Below are positions 29,691 to 35,585 of a stretch of DNA of 36,128 nucleotides, one piece after another; the stretch's first letter is position 1; each line of letters opens with the position of its first letter. The translations under genes were made by a program, and so were the position numbers. Origin of the DNA: a virus; the IMG/VR virus record IMGVR_UViG_3300033148_001585, positions 1 to 36,128 of that record, one strand, 5' to 3'. The notes below the pieces were generated by a model. The model was given only the letters and a program-made list of their open reading frames with translations, was not told where the DNA came from and made no database searches.

Positions 29691-30181
29691 TATTCTAGCT
29701 TTTTAAGTTCGTCTTGTAATCTTACTACAATAGTGAGTGTCAATTCTGCACCCACTTTATTAATTATACTCTGTATTCTTTCCGTTGTTACTACCTGGCT
29801 GACTAATTCAACACCTCCGTAACCTTCTCGCTTCCATCCTTGCTTGTGAATCTTTCGAGCGATTAGAAAGGCTAATGTGCTGTTATCGTTATCGTTCTTT
29901 ATATCTGATACGATGCCTTTGTCTTTAATCCACTGTTTAATAATCTCTACAAGTTGGCCTTTCCCTTTAGCTGGTCCCTTCTTACTTGGGCCCCTCCCCA
30001 CTTCCAACTGTTCGAACTGCTTACCTCCTTCAAGCTTAACCGATTCTAAGCCAACAGGAACCACTTTTAAAGAGTCCGCAGTCTTTCCGCTTGCTCTCAT
30101 GCCCTTTGCATCGTAAGCCTTTATAAGATCTATTCTTAGAAGCTCAAACTCTGCGTTTAATATCTCGGTTGTTGTTGGCAT
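29690..30181 (-). CDS. Tail completion protein, HK97 gp10-like
   Basis: 163 aa. Features fit neck/tail-completion proteins: helical start (TTEILNAEFELLRIDLIKAY), KGMRASGKTADSLKVVPVGLESVKLEG (typical of the gp10-like fold), a GRGPSKKGPAKGKGQ loop and the helical C-terminus. Members of this family link tail to head. It overlaps the next gene by 1 nt (TAATG), so it is coupled. The assignment is by pattern. Confidence 0.65.
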   Translation of the reverse strand: MPTTTEILNAEFELLRIDLIKAYDAKGMRASGKTADSLKVVPVGLESVKLEGGKQFEQLEVGRGPSKKGPAKGKGQLVEIIKQWIKDKGIVSDIKNDNDNSTLAFLIARKIHKQGWKREGYGGVELVSQVVTTERIQSIINKVGAELTLTIVVRLQDELKKLE

Positions 30182-30327
30182 TATCCCTCTCTGAAGTTAC
30201 ATAGCATATCTAAATTATCATCGGTTAATGTCGTACATATAAACCTATGCTCACTTCCTATCGATGTTTCAAAATTTACACTATCCCATTCAGGAAAAGG
30301 GATTACTTCACATTCTATAAATTCCAT
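30181..30327 (-). CDS. Small protein, 48 aa
   Basis: Frame MEFIECEVIPFPEWDSVNFE then TSIGSEHRFICTTLTDDNLDMLCNFREG in part. Acidic, no known motif. It shares a base with the next start (TAATG) and is preceded by AAAACTTTATAGA, the recurrent junction of this stretch. Function unknown. Confidence 0.6.
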   Translation of the reverse strand: MEFIECEVIPFPEWDSVNFETSIGSEHRFICTTLTDDNLDMLCNFREG

Positions 30328-30328
30328 T

Positions 30329-30490
30329 CTATAAAGTTTTCAGTTTATATATCTTATCCTCACTCTTTACTGTTAACGGATCGAAAGACACAACATTATC
30401 AAGATTAACAAGATAAGCTGTATCTTTTTCGAACACCTTAGGAATCACACCAGTCTTATCTAAAAATTCTTCTTTTGTGATTGATAGCAT
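30329..30490 (-). CDS. Small protein, 53 aa
   Basis: Frame MLSITKEEFLDKTGVIPKVF, then a beta-rich middle (TAYLVNLDNVVSFDPL) and the end KIYKLKTL. The last codons and stop form AAAACTTTATAG, immediately before the next start. Likely structural or an assembly helper by position. No family is recognised. Confidence 0.6.
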   Translation of the reverse strand: MLSITKEEFLDKTGVIPKVFEKDTAYLVNLDNVVSFDPLTVKSEDKIYKLKTL

Positions 30491-30492
30491 AT

Positions 30493-30636
30493 CTATAAAG
30501 TTTTTGGTTTAATATTTCTTGTATTGTTGGCATCTAATAGCGTTTTTAATCCGTGGTAATCAAAGGGAATATCATACCCGCACTGCTTTTTCCAGCTCTC
30601 TACATGTTGTTTTATAACCTCAATATCTTTAGCCAT
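30493..30636 (-). CDS. Small protein, 47 aa
   Basis: Frame MAKDIEVIKQHVESWKKQCG, then YDIPFDYHGLKTLLDANNTR and NIKPKTL. Helical and basic. The ending KTL with AAAACTTTATAG is shared with its neighbours. Only 2 nt separate it from the next gene. Function unknown. Confidence 0.6.
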   Translation of the reverse strand: MAKDIEVIKQHVESWKKQCGYDIPFDYHGLKTLLDANNTRNIKPKTL

Positions 30637-30637
30637 C

Positions 30638-31075
30638 CTATAAAGTTTTAACACTATAATCCACTACTACCCCATCCATATTAGCGTCTAACGCATTAAC
30701 CGCATCCGTAACCGTCCATGTTGTACGCTCTAAATCTGAGCAATCAATAATCTTCTCAAGCCCTGTAATATCTTCTAGTAATGGTAAGATGTTTGATTCG
30801 TACTTACCAGATGCTTTCGGTCTGTCCTTTTGGTTATGGTATTGCTGATCTAAATTAGCTTTAACAGCTACGAAGAAAGAACCGGTGAAAACAGTCTCAC
30901 CTATCCCGCCGTTCTCGCTTCCAGGATTAGACCTTACAACTGGATCTAAAAATAAGTAAACCTCATCATGCACCGTATTAGATACGAATAAATTTCTATT
31001 AGCCCTATTGCCATAGCTGAAAACCCACCCTAAAGTAGTGCAGTGGTCTTCTAATATTTGTACGAAGTCTGTCAT
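30638..31075 (-). CDS. Virion or tail-completion protein, 145 aa
   Basis: Small alpha/beta protein (MTDFVQILEDHCTTLGWVFSYG; EVYLFLDPVVRSNPGSENGGIGETVFTGSFFVAVKANLD) of the size and layout of tail-terminator or minor tail proteins. It ends SVKTL. It overlaps the upstream 73-aa gene by 4 nt. The role is inferred from place in the tail operon. Confidence 0.65.
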   Translation of the reverse strand: MTDFVQILEDHCTTLGWVFSYGNRANRNLFVSNTVHDEVYLFLDPVVRSNPGSENGGIGETVFTGSFFVAVKANLDQQYHNQKDRPKASGKYESNILPLLEDITGLEKIIDCSDLERTTWTVTDAVNALDANMDGVVVDYSVKTL

Positions 31076-31293
31076 TTTATCGCCTTGATTATTTCTTCTT
31101 TCAGCCTATTGAAATCTAGCTCTGTTAGATCTTTAGCGTTGTAGCAATTAAATTTGGTATCATCATGGTCATGAGAATATAGTAAAACATGATATTCATT
31201 CCCTAACGTAGCTTTAATATCTTTAATATCCCTTTCTACATTATTAAAATTATCAATAGATACGCCTATTGTAAATACTGGTTTTGCTTTCAT
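31072..31293 (-). CDS. Small protein, 73 aa
   Basis: Beta-alpha layout (PVFTIGVSIDNFNNVERDIKDIKATLGNEYHVLLYSHDHDDTKFNC) with a helical C-terminus. The pattern V..G......R..K....LGNEYHVLLYS resembles a small ferredoxin-like fold, but I cannot name it. ATGA overlap with the next gene. Confidence 0.6.
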   Translation of the reverse strand: MKAKPVFTIGVSIDNFNNVERDIKDIKATLGNEYHVLLYSHDHDDTKFNCYNAKDLTELDFNRLKEEIIKAIK

Positions 31294-31296
31294 AGT

Positions 31297-31851
31297 CTAT
31301 TTAATTTCATTATAATCTTTCATAACATCAGCTTGCGCCTTTTCAGCTACTAAGATACTAAAAACTTTCGAGTATTTCCACCCACCAATTATATCAGGAT
31401 CAACACTATATTCTTTCCCGAGTCTCATTTTAGTTAGTTGGTGATTAAATGGTGCTAATCTTTTACCAGCGTTGACCATTTCGGCCTTTACGTCTGGAGT
31501 TCCTGATAGGTGTTTAGATTCTCTATTCCCGATCATCAAAATATATTCATCTAGGTATTTCTTAGCTGCAAATAATTCAAATACCGATTGACTTAAGAAC
31601 TCTTTATCTTCGCTCTGCTCGTAGCTCCCTCTAATATTATAAAGCATACAGAATAAGTCTTTGATATCTTGTGAGTTAGGATTGTTTAGTATTGATCTAA
31701 TCACCTGCACCTCGTCAAATGTCAGCCTATTATAATTAGCTACACGCCCACAAAAGAAGTTTTTGGGGTTTAATGTGTCGATAAATATATCGTACACCGT
31801 TGAATCTTCAAGCGTTAGATATTCGCCTATGCTTATGTTTTTGATATCCAT
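31297..31851 (-). CDS. Hypothetical protein, 184 aa
   Basis: Helical soluble protein (MDIKNISIGEYLTLEDSTVY; YDIFIDTLNPKNFFCGRVANYNRLTFDEVQVIRSILNN; AGKRLAPFNHQLTKMRLGKEYSVDPDIIGGWKYSKVFSI). The helical middle is reminiscent of small assembly or chaperone proteins that precede tail genes. I start at ATG 31851; an upstream in-frame ATG at 31884 would begin inside a terminator hairpin. Function unknown. Confidence 0.65.
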   Translation of the reverse strand: MDIKNISIGEYLTLEDSTVYDIFIDTLNPKNFFCGRVANYNRLTFDEVQVIRSILNNPNSQDIKDLFCMLYNIRGSYEQSEDKEFLSQSVFELFAAKKYLDEYILMIGNRESKHLSGTPDVKAEMVNAGKRLAPFNHQLTKMRLGKEYSVDPDIIGGWKYSKVFSILVAEKAQADVMKDYNEIK

Positions 31852-31866
31852 TACGTAAAGGTACAT

Positions 31867-31897
31867 AAAAAAACACCCAACCAATTAAGGTTGAGTG
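31867..31897 (-). terminator. Terminator after the tRNA-like gene
   Basis: 9-bp stem with one mismatch (CACCCAACC, 31874-31882, with GGTTGAGTG, 31889-31897), 6-nt loop, and seven T on the minus strand. It lies between the tRNA-like gene and the 184-aa gene. Confidence 0.75.
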
Positions 31898-31956
31898 CAG
31901 TTTGTCATACAGCGTGATAGTAATTATCTGTCATGTATCGCACTGGATTTACTTTG

Positions 31957-32075
31957 TGATCAAGACAGGATTCGAACCTGTAAAGTGGGCTATACCTCGA
32001 GATACCTTAGATTGTTGCTATCAATCACCCCCACACCAGCTACCTGTTTGCGTCTACCAATTCCGCCACTTGATC
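31957..32075 (-). tRNA. Atypical tRNA-Leu-like RNA, 119 nt
   Basis: On the minus strand a 7-bp acceptor (GATCAAG/CTTGATC), the Leu-type D-arm GCG-GAATTGGTAGA-CGC and a perfect T-arm ACAGG-TTCGAAT-CCTGT are present, with discriminator A and no encoded CCA. Between D- and T-arms are 68 nt, about 36 more than normal. The only good 5/7/5 stem-loop there is GATTG-ATAGCAA-CAATC, placing AGC at the anticodon, which does not agree with the Leu-type body. A 23-nt insert lies between the D-arm and this stem. It may be a degenerate tRNA, a tRNA mimic, or a tRNA with an insertion. Its own promoter starts at about the mature 5' end. Confidence 0.6.
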
Positions 32076-32079
32076 AATT

Positions 32080-32127
32080 CAAAGATAATATAATCCTTTT
32101 TAATAAACAACATGTTATAAAACATCA
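32080..32127 (-). promoter_or_regulatory. Promoter of the tRNA-like gene with palindrome S5
   Basis: Minus-strand TATCTTTG (32080-32087), a perfect TAnnTTTG, with its start 4 nt before the mature tRNA 5' end. Palindrome S5 (32110-32127, ACATGTTATAAAACATCA) lies 22 nt upstream and provides TTG near the -33 position. S5 overlaps the terminase stop codon. Confidence 0.55.
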
Positions 32128-33540
32128 TGCTCTTGCGCTCATGAATTTGCGTTTATTTGATGTGTGAAATATCATATTCATTAGTAACATGTCTAAATAG
32201 TCAGGCGATTCACCGCCAAGTAATTCTTTTTGCTTATCCTTTTTAATCATCTTCTTCTTACCATCTGCGTTTATGTTGTCACGCTTCAAGCACATTGATA
32301 ACTCTTTCTTGATCGCTTCCTCTTGCTCAGGTGTGCATATGATCTTGATCTCCCTATTGTTTATCTTCTCGGCTAACTTAAATGCGCACTCATCCTTTAT
32401 TATCTGGAATACATTCTTGTCATTGACTTTTGTTGATCCACCATGAAAGGTTTTGATATTCTTAATGTATGATTCAAGATAAGAGCCAAGTCCATCGCTA
32501 TCGGCAACTATGTTTGAATTACCAACACTATCGATCGTTTTTAATTCCTTTAATGACAACTCAATATCACGACCCCCACATTTAGGTATGTCAATTGCAA
32601 TTCTGCATGTTAAACCGGACCAAGAACCAGCGACAAATTTATCACGTCCTTGCATTGCCAGGTCAGCACTTATAGTCTTTCTACCGCCTGATACATGATC
32701 GTTTGTGAATAGGTCACAAATAGCATCGTAATCACATAGCTTACTTGGGTCACTGTCGTAATCAAAATTCCCGTGAATCTGTCTTTCGATTGTGGCCGTG
32801 TCTCCTGTTTTTACAATATCATCTACCCATTCTTTTACTGAAGGGTGTGGATTGTCTGATGGTAAAGCTGGTATGAACTTCTTAAAATCGCTTTCCTTAC
32901 CGTCACGGTACGGGAGATAATACCTAGAATATACATGATTTTTATCTGGATTAAAACACTCAAACTGTTTACGCTTAAGGTTATATTTATCGTTGTTTCT
33001 CCATCCTGTACGCTCAAACAGCTTATTAACAACAGACACATTAATCTCATTACTTTCATCTATCGCTGATCTAGTAAGCTCAAACCCTCCGAATCTACTA
33101 TTATATGGATCGGTTGGTTTAAATGCAGCATCTATTAAGAACACTTGCGAGTCATTATCAAAAGTTATAACGCTATACTTATCTGAATAATGGTAACCAT
33201 CACCTTCTTTTATACCATAAAAATCGAACTGTTTGTATAATGTTAATAGAACAGTCTTTTTAAGTGTTGTCAATTCCTTTCGAGCCAATCCCCAAGCGAT
33301 ATCAGGATAAGCGAAGCAGTCTAAAATTATAGCCGTACATTCTACAATAGACTTACCACACCGAGCTGCACCGCCATAACCTAATTGTGTAGTCGTATCA
33401 TCATTAATGAGTTCTAAAGCTCTTATCTGCTTTTTGGTCATATAGAAGTAATCCCCATTAGCATATTTACCAATAGGGATTGAAGCGTATTCTCCACGCT
33501 TATAAAGTTCTATGTAGATTTCAAACTCGTGTTTATTCAC
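32125..33540 (-). CDS. terL: Terminase large subunit
   Basis: 471 aa. The packaging motor has an N-terminal ATPase with Walker A GGAARCGKS (residues 56-64) and Walker B with Asp161-Glu162 in TRSAIDES. The C-terminal nuclease carries SADLAMQGRD (Asp293), VADSDGLG (Asp347/349) and a third acidic cluster in GGESPDYLDML near residue 450. It is of normal length for a phage terminase. It overlaps the small-subunit gene by 8 nt, and its stop lies inside palindrome S5. Confidence 0.93.
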   Translation of the reverse strand: MNKHEFEIYIELYKRGEYASIPIGKYANGDYFYMTKKQIRALELINDDTTTQLGYGGAARCGKSIVECTAIILDCFAYPDIAWGLARKELTTLKKTVLLTLYKQFDFYGIKEGDGYHYSDKYSVITFDNDSQVFLIDAAFKPTDPYNSRFGGFELTRSAIDESNEINVSVVNKLFERTGWRNNDKYNLKRKQFECFNPDKNHVYSRYYLPYRDGKESDFKKFIPALPSDNPHPSVKEWVDDIVKTGDTATIERQIHGNFDYDSDPSKLCDYDAICDLFTNDHVSGGRKTISADLAMQGRDKFVAGSWSGLTCRIAIDIPKCGGRDIELSLKELKTIDSVGNSNIVADSDGLGSYLESYIKNIKTFHGGSTKVNDKNVFQIIKDECAFKLAEKINNREIKIICTPEQEEAIKKELSMCLKRDNINADGKKKMIKKDKQKELLGGESPDYLDMLLMNMIFHTSNKRKFMSARA

Positions 33541-33937
33541 TTAGCTTTTTTGATGCGTTGGCTCTCTTAAGTAGTTCCTCTGTTGTCATGCTCGAAAGGT
33601 CGTTCACTTTTACCTCTCCGCTGTGCTCTGTCTTTTGATAATTGGTAGATAATGATTGTCTTTCTTCATCAGTGGCTATCAGTTTGAATGCTGCAATTTG
33701 AAGCGTTGCATTCTCAGACTCTTCCCACTTATTAATCATCTTGGTTTTAGAGCTAATCTTATTAATCCCTAATTCCTTTTTAATAGCGTTAAATTCCTCA
33801 GATTCAGGAGGGAAAAACACATATAGAGTCGGAGTAGTTGGTTCTACAAATCCCTCTATATAATCAAAGTGTTTAAGTTTATTATATTGGATCGCTTTTA
33901 TTACTTCCTCGTATATCAGTTTCTTATCGTATGCCAT
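33533..33937 (-). CDS. terS: Terminase small subunit
   Basis: 134 aa. The N-terminal part (MAYDKKLIYEEVIKAIQYNKLKHFDYIEGF) is a helical DNA-recognition region; the central MINKWEESENATLQIAAFKLIATDEERQSLS and the tail TEHSGEVKVNDLS fit Bacteroidota phage small terminases. It recognises the packaging site and stimulates TerL. It overlaps terL by 8 nt. The leader CAACTATG is preceded by a promoter at 33956-33987. Confidence 0.8.
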   Translation of the reverse strand: MAYDKKLIYEEVIKAIQYNKLKHFDYIEGFVEPTTPTLYVFFPPESEEFNAIKKELGINKISSKTKMINKWEESENATLQIAAFKLIATDEERQSLSTNYQKTEHSGEVKVNDLSSMTTEELLKRANASKKLSE

Positions 33938-33955
33938 AGTTGTATATTTGTCCTG

Positions 33956-33987
33956 TAAATATACGAATAAAATTTGACATGCTTAAA
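33956..33987 (-). promoter_or_regulatory. Promoter of the packaging/tail operon
   Basis: Minus-strand TTTA (33984-33987), 20 nt and TATATTTA (33956-33963). Each box differs by one base from the consensus. It lies between a strong terminator and terS; a half-site ACATGC (33978-33983) sits within the spacer. Confidence 0.5.
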
Positions 33988-33991
33988 ATGC

Positions 33992-34021
33992 AAAAACCCG
34001 ACCTAAATTAATAGATCGGGT
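33992..34021 (-). terminator. Rho-independent terminator upstream of terS
   Basis: 10-bp stem with one mismatch (ACCCGACCTA, 33996-34005, and TAGATCGGGT, 34012-34021), 6-nt loop and a T run on the minus strand. Confidence 0.85.
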
Positions 34022-34091
34022 CTCTTCTAATGCATCAAAATAAAAGCCATTCTACAAACCTTTATGTATTAGCCCTTCGAGCGACTAACAG
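33992..34091 (-). ncRNA. Candidate structured RNA of about 100 nt
   Basis: Starts near 34091 behind TATATTTA with palindrome S6 and ends in a strong terminator. Inside, TTAGTC-GCTCGAAG-GGCTAA forms a hairpin close to the 5' end, and ATAAAGG/GCTTTTAT a weaker second one. The longest leftward frame is seven codons (MAFILMH). The unit has promoter, structured body and terminator, and no coding gene. Confidence 0.45.
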
Positions 34092-34096
34092 AATTG

Positions 34097-34144
34097 TAAA
34101 TATAACCCTTTAAATCTTCCCGTGCAACATGTTGTAAAGCATGC
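34097..34144 (-). promoter_or_regulatory. Palindrome S6 with promoter
   Basis: Best palindrome of the family, ACATGTTGTAAAGCATGC (34127-34144). On the minus strand TATATTTA (34097-34104) follows after 22 nt, the same spacing as at S5. GTTG replaces TTTG at the -33 position in both. Confidence 0.55.
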
Positions 34145-34156
34145 TCGGTTGGTTAA

Positions 34157-34330
34157 TTACTTACTTGAACCCTCTATATCCTGTTTATGGAAGTCAGCAG
34201 ACCATCCACTTGTGCCGCACAAATACCATCCTTTACTCTCATGCACTTTTTCTATTGTGGCTTTAATCCAAATACAACCACCTGGGTATTTACGAACCTT
34301 CACTTTATCACCTACTTTAAATTGTTCCAT
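34157..34330 (-). CDS. Small KOW/SH3-like protein, 57 aa
   Basis: Frame MEQFKVGDKVKVRKYPGGCI, WIKATIEKVHESKGWYLCGT, SGWSADFHKQDIEGSSK. The VGDKVKVRK start and the two strand pairs fit a KOW or SH3-like barrel. Similar small proteins occur elsewhere in this window (106-aa and 70-aa genes). It starts with ATG after TAAGATAG-like leader. Function unknown. Confidence 0.65.
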   Translation of the reverse strand: MEQFKVGDKVKVRKYPGGCIWIKATIEKVHESKGWYLCGTSGWSADFHKQDIEGSSK

Positions 34331-34377
34331 CTATCTTATTTTACGCCCTATTTGGGCTTGGTGGTTAATTACTACTA

Positions 34378-34426
34378 GTGTGCTTTATCTGGAGATAAAA
34401 CACTATGCACTTTAGCTGGGTATTGT
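34378..34426 (-). repeat. R2 hairpin repeat, copy c
   Basis: Third copy. The hairpin GTGTTTTATC-TCCA-GATAAAGCAC and the adjacent CCCAGCTAAAG are conserved while sequence beyond diverges. It begins 9 nt past the stop codon of the 70-aa gene. Confidence 0.7.
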
Positions 34427-34434
34427 GTGTAATG

Positions 34435-34647
34435 TTATACACTGGGGAAATCCCACCAAAAACCATTAAGCGTTGTTTCGTTTCCAAAATCATCAACGAT
34501 TAATACGCCTTGCCCTGCCCATCCATTCATAACTTCTAGCACTTCATACTCTTTATCTTTAGTCACCGTAATGCTTCCGTGTCTAGTTACTATTATTGTA
34601 TCGCCCATCTTTGCGTCTCGTTGGGTTTTGTATTTATTTGTCTCCAT
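34435..34647 (-). CDS. Small SH3-like protein, 70 aa
   Basis: The sequence METNKYKTQRDAKMGDTIIV then ITVTKDKEYEVLEVMNGWAGQGVLIVDDFGNE suggests a small SH3-like beta barrel (GDTIIVT, KEYEVLEV, GQGVLIVDD strands). It starts with TAAAATG. An R2 hairpin follows the stop. It resembles accessory genes with strand-turn-strand composition in other Flavobacteriia phages. Confidence 0.65.
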   Translation of the reverse strand: METNKYKTQRDAKMGDTIIVTRHGSITVTKDKEYEVLEVMNGWAGQGVLIVDDFGNETTLNGFWWDFPSV

Positions 34648-34687
34648 TTTATTAAAGTTTATTTATTAATAATCTAAACTACACACA

Positions 34688-34735
34688 ACACACGTTATAT
34701 TTCACCGAAAGGCGAAAATATACCGCTATTCATTA
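34688..34735 (-). repeat. attC-like imperfect hairpin H2
   Basis: Arms TATATTTCACC (34696-34706) and GGCGAAAATATA (34711-34722) around GAAA, with one bulge and one mismatch, plus flanking AACACACG. The hairpin is next to the stop codon of the 97-aa gene. It shares AACACACGYTATATTTCA and a CGC.ATTCATTA flank with H3. Confidence 0.45.
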
Positions 34736-34739
34736 TCGG

Positions 34740-35033
34740 TTATTGCTTTATTGATTCTAAGGTTTCAATATAGGCATCAAATGTGTGTTTCTGAATCACA
34801 TAGCAACCATCAACAACTTCATAATTATTAGACATTTGGTTAAGCTCTTCGATTGTTTTTTCGAGAGGCAACAAACCGCTAACATCAGATAAACACAAAT
34901 TATTTACTTGCGCTAGTGCTTTAAGTTGCTTAAATGCTGCATTACTAGTTAGTCTATGAAGTTCGTCCTTCGTTTGGTAATTTGGTAATTCTAATTGTTC
35001 AATTAATTCTTTTAATGTTTCGTAAGTTTTCAT
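34740..35033 (-). CDS. Hypothetical protein, 97 aa
   Basis: Helical, with MKTYETLKELIEQLELPNYQ, QTKDELHRLTSNAAFKQLKALAQVNN, then LCLSDVSGLLPLEKTIEELNQM. No motif is recognised. ATG at 35033 (after AAAATATACAAA) is preferred to an in-frame ATG at 35084, which would overlap the upstream gene. It is followed by H2. Confidence 0.6.
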   Translation of the reverse strand: MKTYETLKELIEQLELPNYQTKDELHRLTSNAAFKQLKALAQVNNLCLSDVSGLLPLEKTIEELNQMSNNYEVVDGCYVIQKHTFDAYIETLESIKQ

Positions 35034-35077
35034 TTTGTATATTTTAATTCGTAAATAATCAGTGCTTATCAATACCA

Positions 35078-35494
35078 TTAGCAAACATTTAAAAGGTTAG
35101 CTTTTTCATATCTAAGCTTTCCATCCCAGTCTACTATCCATTCGTTAGATCCTAGACAGCTTTTTTGAACTATAATACCTATGTCGTTCCTGTTTTTCTT
35201 TGATACTCTAGTACCTTTAAAAAAACGTTTATTATCGACTATAGGCTCATCATCTACTGTAAGTATCTCAAATAGCAATTTATCACTGATATTCCACACC
35301 CAAATTTCACTATTACATAGAGTCTCATATATCCAATCTGGGAAATGTATTTTTTTTAATGTCATACTACCATCAATGTACTGTGCGTAACAACTAAAAG
35401 GCTCTGCTCTTTTATCAAATGCTAGAAACCTATATAATCTTGCATAATTCACAGGCTCAAATTTTAAAAGCAACTCAATTATTTCTTTTTTCAT
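35078..35494 (-). CDS. Hypothetical protein, 138 aa
   Basis: Soluble alpha/beta protein (IIELLLKFEPVNYARLYRFLAFDKRAEPFSCYAQYID; FFKGTRVSKKNRNDIGIIVQKSCLGSNEWIVDWDG). The C-terminal half is strand-rich and contains KGTRVSKKNRNDIGIIVQ, perhaps an SH3-like barrel. I do not recognise the family. It lies between two accessory genes with hairpin ends. Confidence 0.6.
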   Translation of the reverse strand: MKKEIIELLLKFEPVNYARLYRFLAFDKRAEPFSCYAQYIDGSMTLKKIHFPDWIYETLCNSEIWVWNISDKLLFEILTVDDEPIVDNKRFFKGTRVSKKNRNDIGIIVQKSCLGSNEWIVDWDGKLRYEKANLLNVC

Positions 35495-35527
35495 TCTGTT
35501 TATTTTTTTTTAATAAATACGATTTGC

Positions 35528-35585
35528 TAACACACGCTATATTTCATTGTGAAAAACAAAGAAAAACATAGCGCCATTCATTAAC
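35528..35585 (-). repeat. attC-like imperfect hairpin H3
   Basis: CGCTATATTTC (35535-35545) pairs with GAAAAACATAGCG (35561-35573) with a 2-nt bulge and one mismatch. Left flank AACACACG and right flank GCCATTCATTA match H2. It overlaps the last codons and stop of the truncated gene at the right end. Confidence 0.45.

Noticed and set aside
31895-32167. Rightward frame of 90 aa over the tRNA-like gene
   Set aside because: It lies antisense to the tRNA-like gene and terL end, and its sequence (DQDRIRTC...) is the usual spurious translation of a tRNA T-arm.
32835-33059. Leftward 74-aa frame inside terL
   Set aside because: Alternative frame within a conserved terminase, with no independent leader or motif.
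34122-34415. Rightward frames of 97 and 63 aa
   Set aside because: They overlap the well-formed 57-aa leftward KOW-like gene and the S6 and R2 elements. No promoter or typical leader is visible.
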